DNA of 12,095 nucleotides. Origin: Baffinella frigidus (lineage: Eukaryota > Cryptophyceae > Cryptomonadales > Baffinellaceae). The notes under the pieces are model-generated. The model was given only the letters and a program-made list of their open reading frames with translations, ran no database searches and was not told where the DNA came from. Shown here piece after piece: positions 11,878-12,095 of the stretch; position 1 is the first letter of the stretch, and each line of letters begins with the position of its first letter. Location: the NCBI GenBank assembly GCA_026770585.1, contig MU646596.1, positions 14,526-26,620 on the forward strand, read 5' to 3'. The translations under genes were made by a program, and so were the position numbers.

Positions 11878-11994
11878 CTTGGCGAGAACGTAGGAGACAG
11901 AGCGGTTGAGCAAGTGGTACTCCTCCGGCGACGCAGCATCCTCGCCCGAGAACTCCCGCCCCGACTCCAGGAGCGGCGCGGGCGGGAGGAGGTC
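11878..11994 (-). CDS. Exon-like segment, unknown protein (partial)
   Basis: On the minus strand 39 codons encode DLLPPAPLLESGREF, SGEDAA and SPEEYHLLNRSVSYVLAK. By my count 35 of 39 codons end in G or C, against A/T-rich flanks, a strong sign of coding selection. The last codon is AAG followed by GTAAAAGT, a good 5' splice donor that ends the exon in phase 0. Upstream (to the right) the sequence turns directly into a TA repeat with no AG for about 100 bases to the window edge, so no canonical acceptor is visible. The family is not recognised. Alternatives are a pseudogene fragment whose 5' part was replaced by TA expansion, or an exon with a non-canonical acceptor. Confidence 0.45.
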
Positions 11995-11995
11995 C

Positions 11996-12029
<34 letters not shown>

Positions 12030-12033
12030 CACG

Positions 12034-12092
<59 letters not shown>

Positions 12093-12095
12093 TAT
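11996..12095. repeat. TA microsatellite
   Basis: Almost pure TA interrupted by ACACGTA near 12030 and ACATATATAC near 12065; it runs to the window edge. TA repeats of this length easily form cruciforms and are prone to assembly error. Confidence 0.95.

Noticed and set aside
1-12095. LTR or LINE retrotransposon, or an endogenous virus
   Set aside because: No long terminal repeats, no poly-A-tailed element and no reverse transcriptase, integrase or capsid-like frame are visible.
11996-12095. TATA-box promoter cluster
   Set aside because: The TA run is a simple microsatellite; no associated start site or downstream gene is visible.

Overview
The window looks like intergenic or subtelomeric nuclear DNA from a microbial eukaryote. 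Evidence: no long open reading frame; arrays of CT, GA, GATA, CA and TA microsatellites; several blocks of degenerate telomere-like heptamers (CCCTAAA, CCCTCAA, CCCTGAA, and TTTGGGG on the other strand); many short terminal-inverted-repeat (TIR) elements without coding capacity. The heptamers point to a TTTAGGG-type telomere, as in many alveolates, stramenopiles and green-lineage organisms. A dinoflagellate or chromerid alga would fit, but this is a guess from repeat character, not an identification.

Most of the non-microsatellite DNA consists of MITE-like elements of about 100-245 bp. I name families by letter for this report only: A (about 136 bp, TIR CACACGGTGGGCTACGAA), B (about 160 bp, CCACACAGCGGGCTACGAA), C (170-181 bp, CCACACGAGGCTATCC), D (exactly 150 bp, ATCCGGGRACATGTTTAA), E (about 100 bp, ATCCCTCAAGTGGCG), F (long-arm foldback), G (about 190-200 bp, CCACGCCAGGTCA), I (TA-flanked, GGAAAACGGTTTTAATTT), J (144 bp, TCATCTCGAAAGATAACTG), K, L (201-bp foldback), M (190-244 bp, CCACTCGAG) and N. 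Several families start with CCAC and share internal blocks, so they may form one related group. No transposase is visible, so they are presumably mobilised in trans.

Layout. 1-343: purine-rich repeat and a doubtful exon-like stretch. 344-608: tandem 132/133-bp duplication. 717-1580: A1, D1, then B1 and B2 facing each other. 1613-2215: pyrimidine tract and a telomere-like satellite with a recurring TCGAGCGAA spacer. 2203-3480: a repeated ~53-bp block interrupted by B3, M2 and C1, an 18-bp tandem array, and E1. 3560-3803: M1 with a four-unit cruciform. 3826-4955: tandem repeat invaded by A fragments, D2 and N. 5025-6212: B5 with C2 nested in it, G1, F2, a GTCTCT array, J1. 6448-6963: microsatellites, then a G-rich telomere-like array. 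7158-8477: A2, J2, K, I, G2. 8542-9590: GATA/GATG repeats and GC-rich satellite with D3. 9587-10681: A3, D4, L, F1, B4. 10731-11155: CT-rich arrays with two pyrimidine/CAG motifs. 11171-11597: a duplicated block, one copy carrying E2, leading into a short ORF. 11602-12095: telomere-like repeats, microsatellites and a 39-codon exon-like segment on the minus strand.

The main pattern is that local duplications often have an element in one copy and not in the other (I, G2, E2, D3, B3, C1, A5), and some insertions sit between direct repeats of 13-25 bp (C2, A4, F1 plus B4). This gives related empty sites inside the window itself. Only two protein-coding candidates stand out, an ORF at 11400-11597 (+) and an exon-like segment at 11878-11994 (-); I recognise neither.
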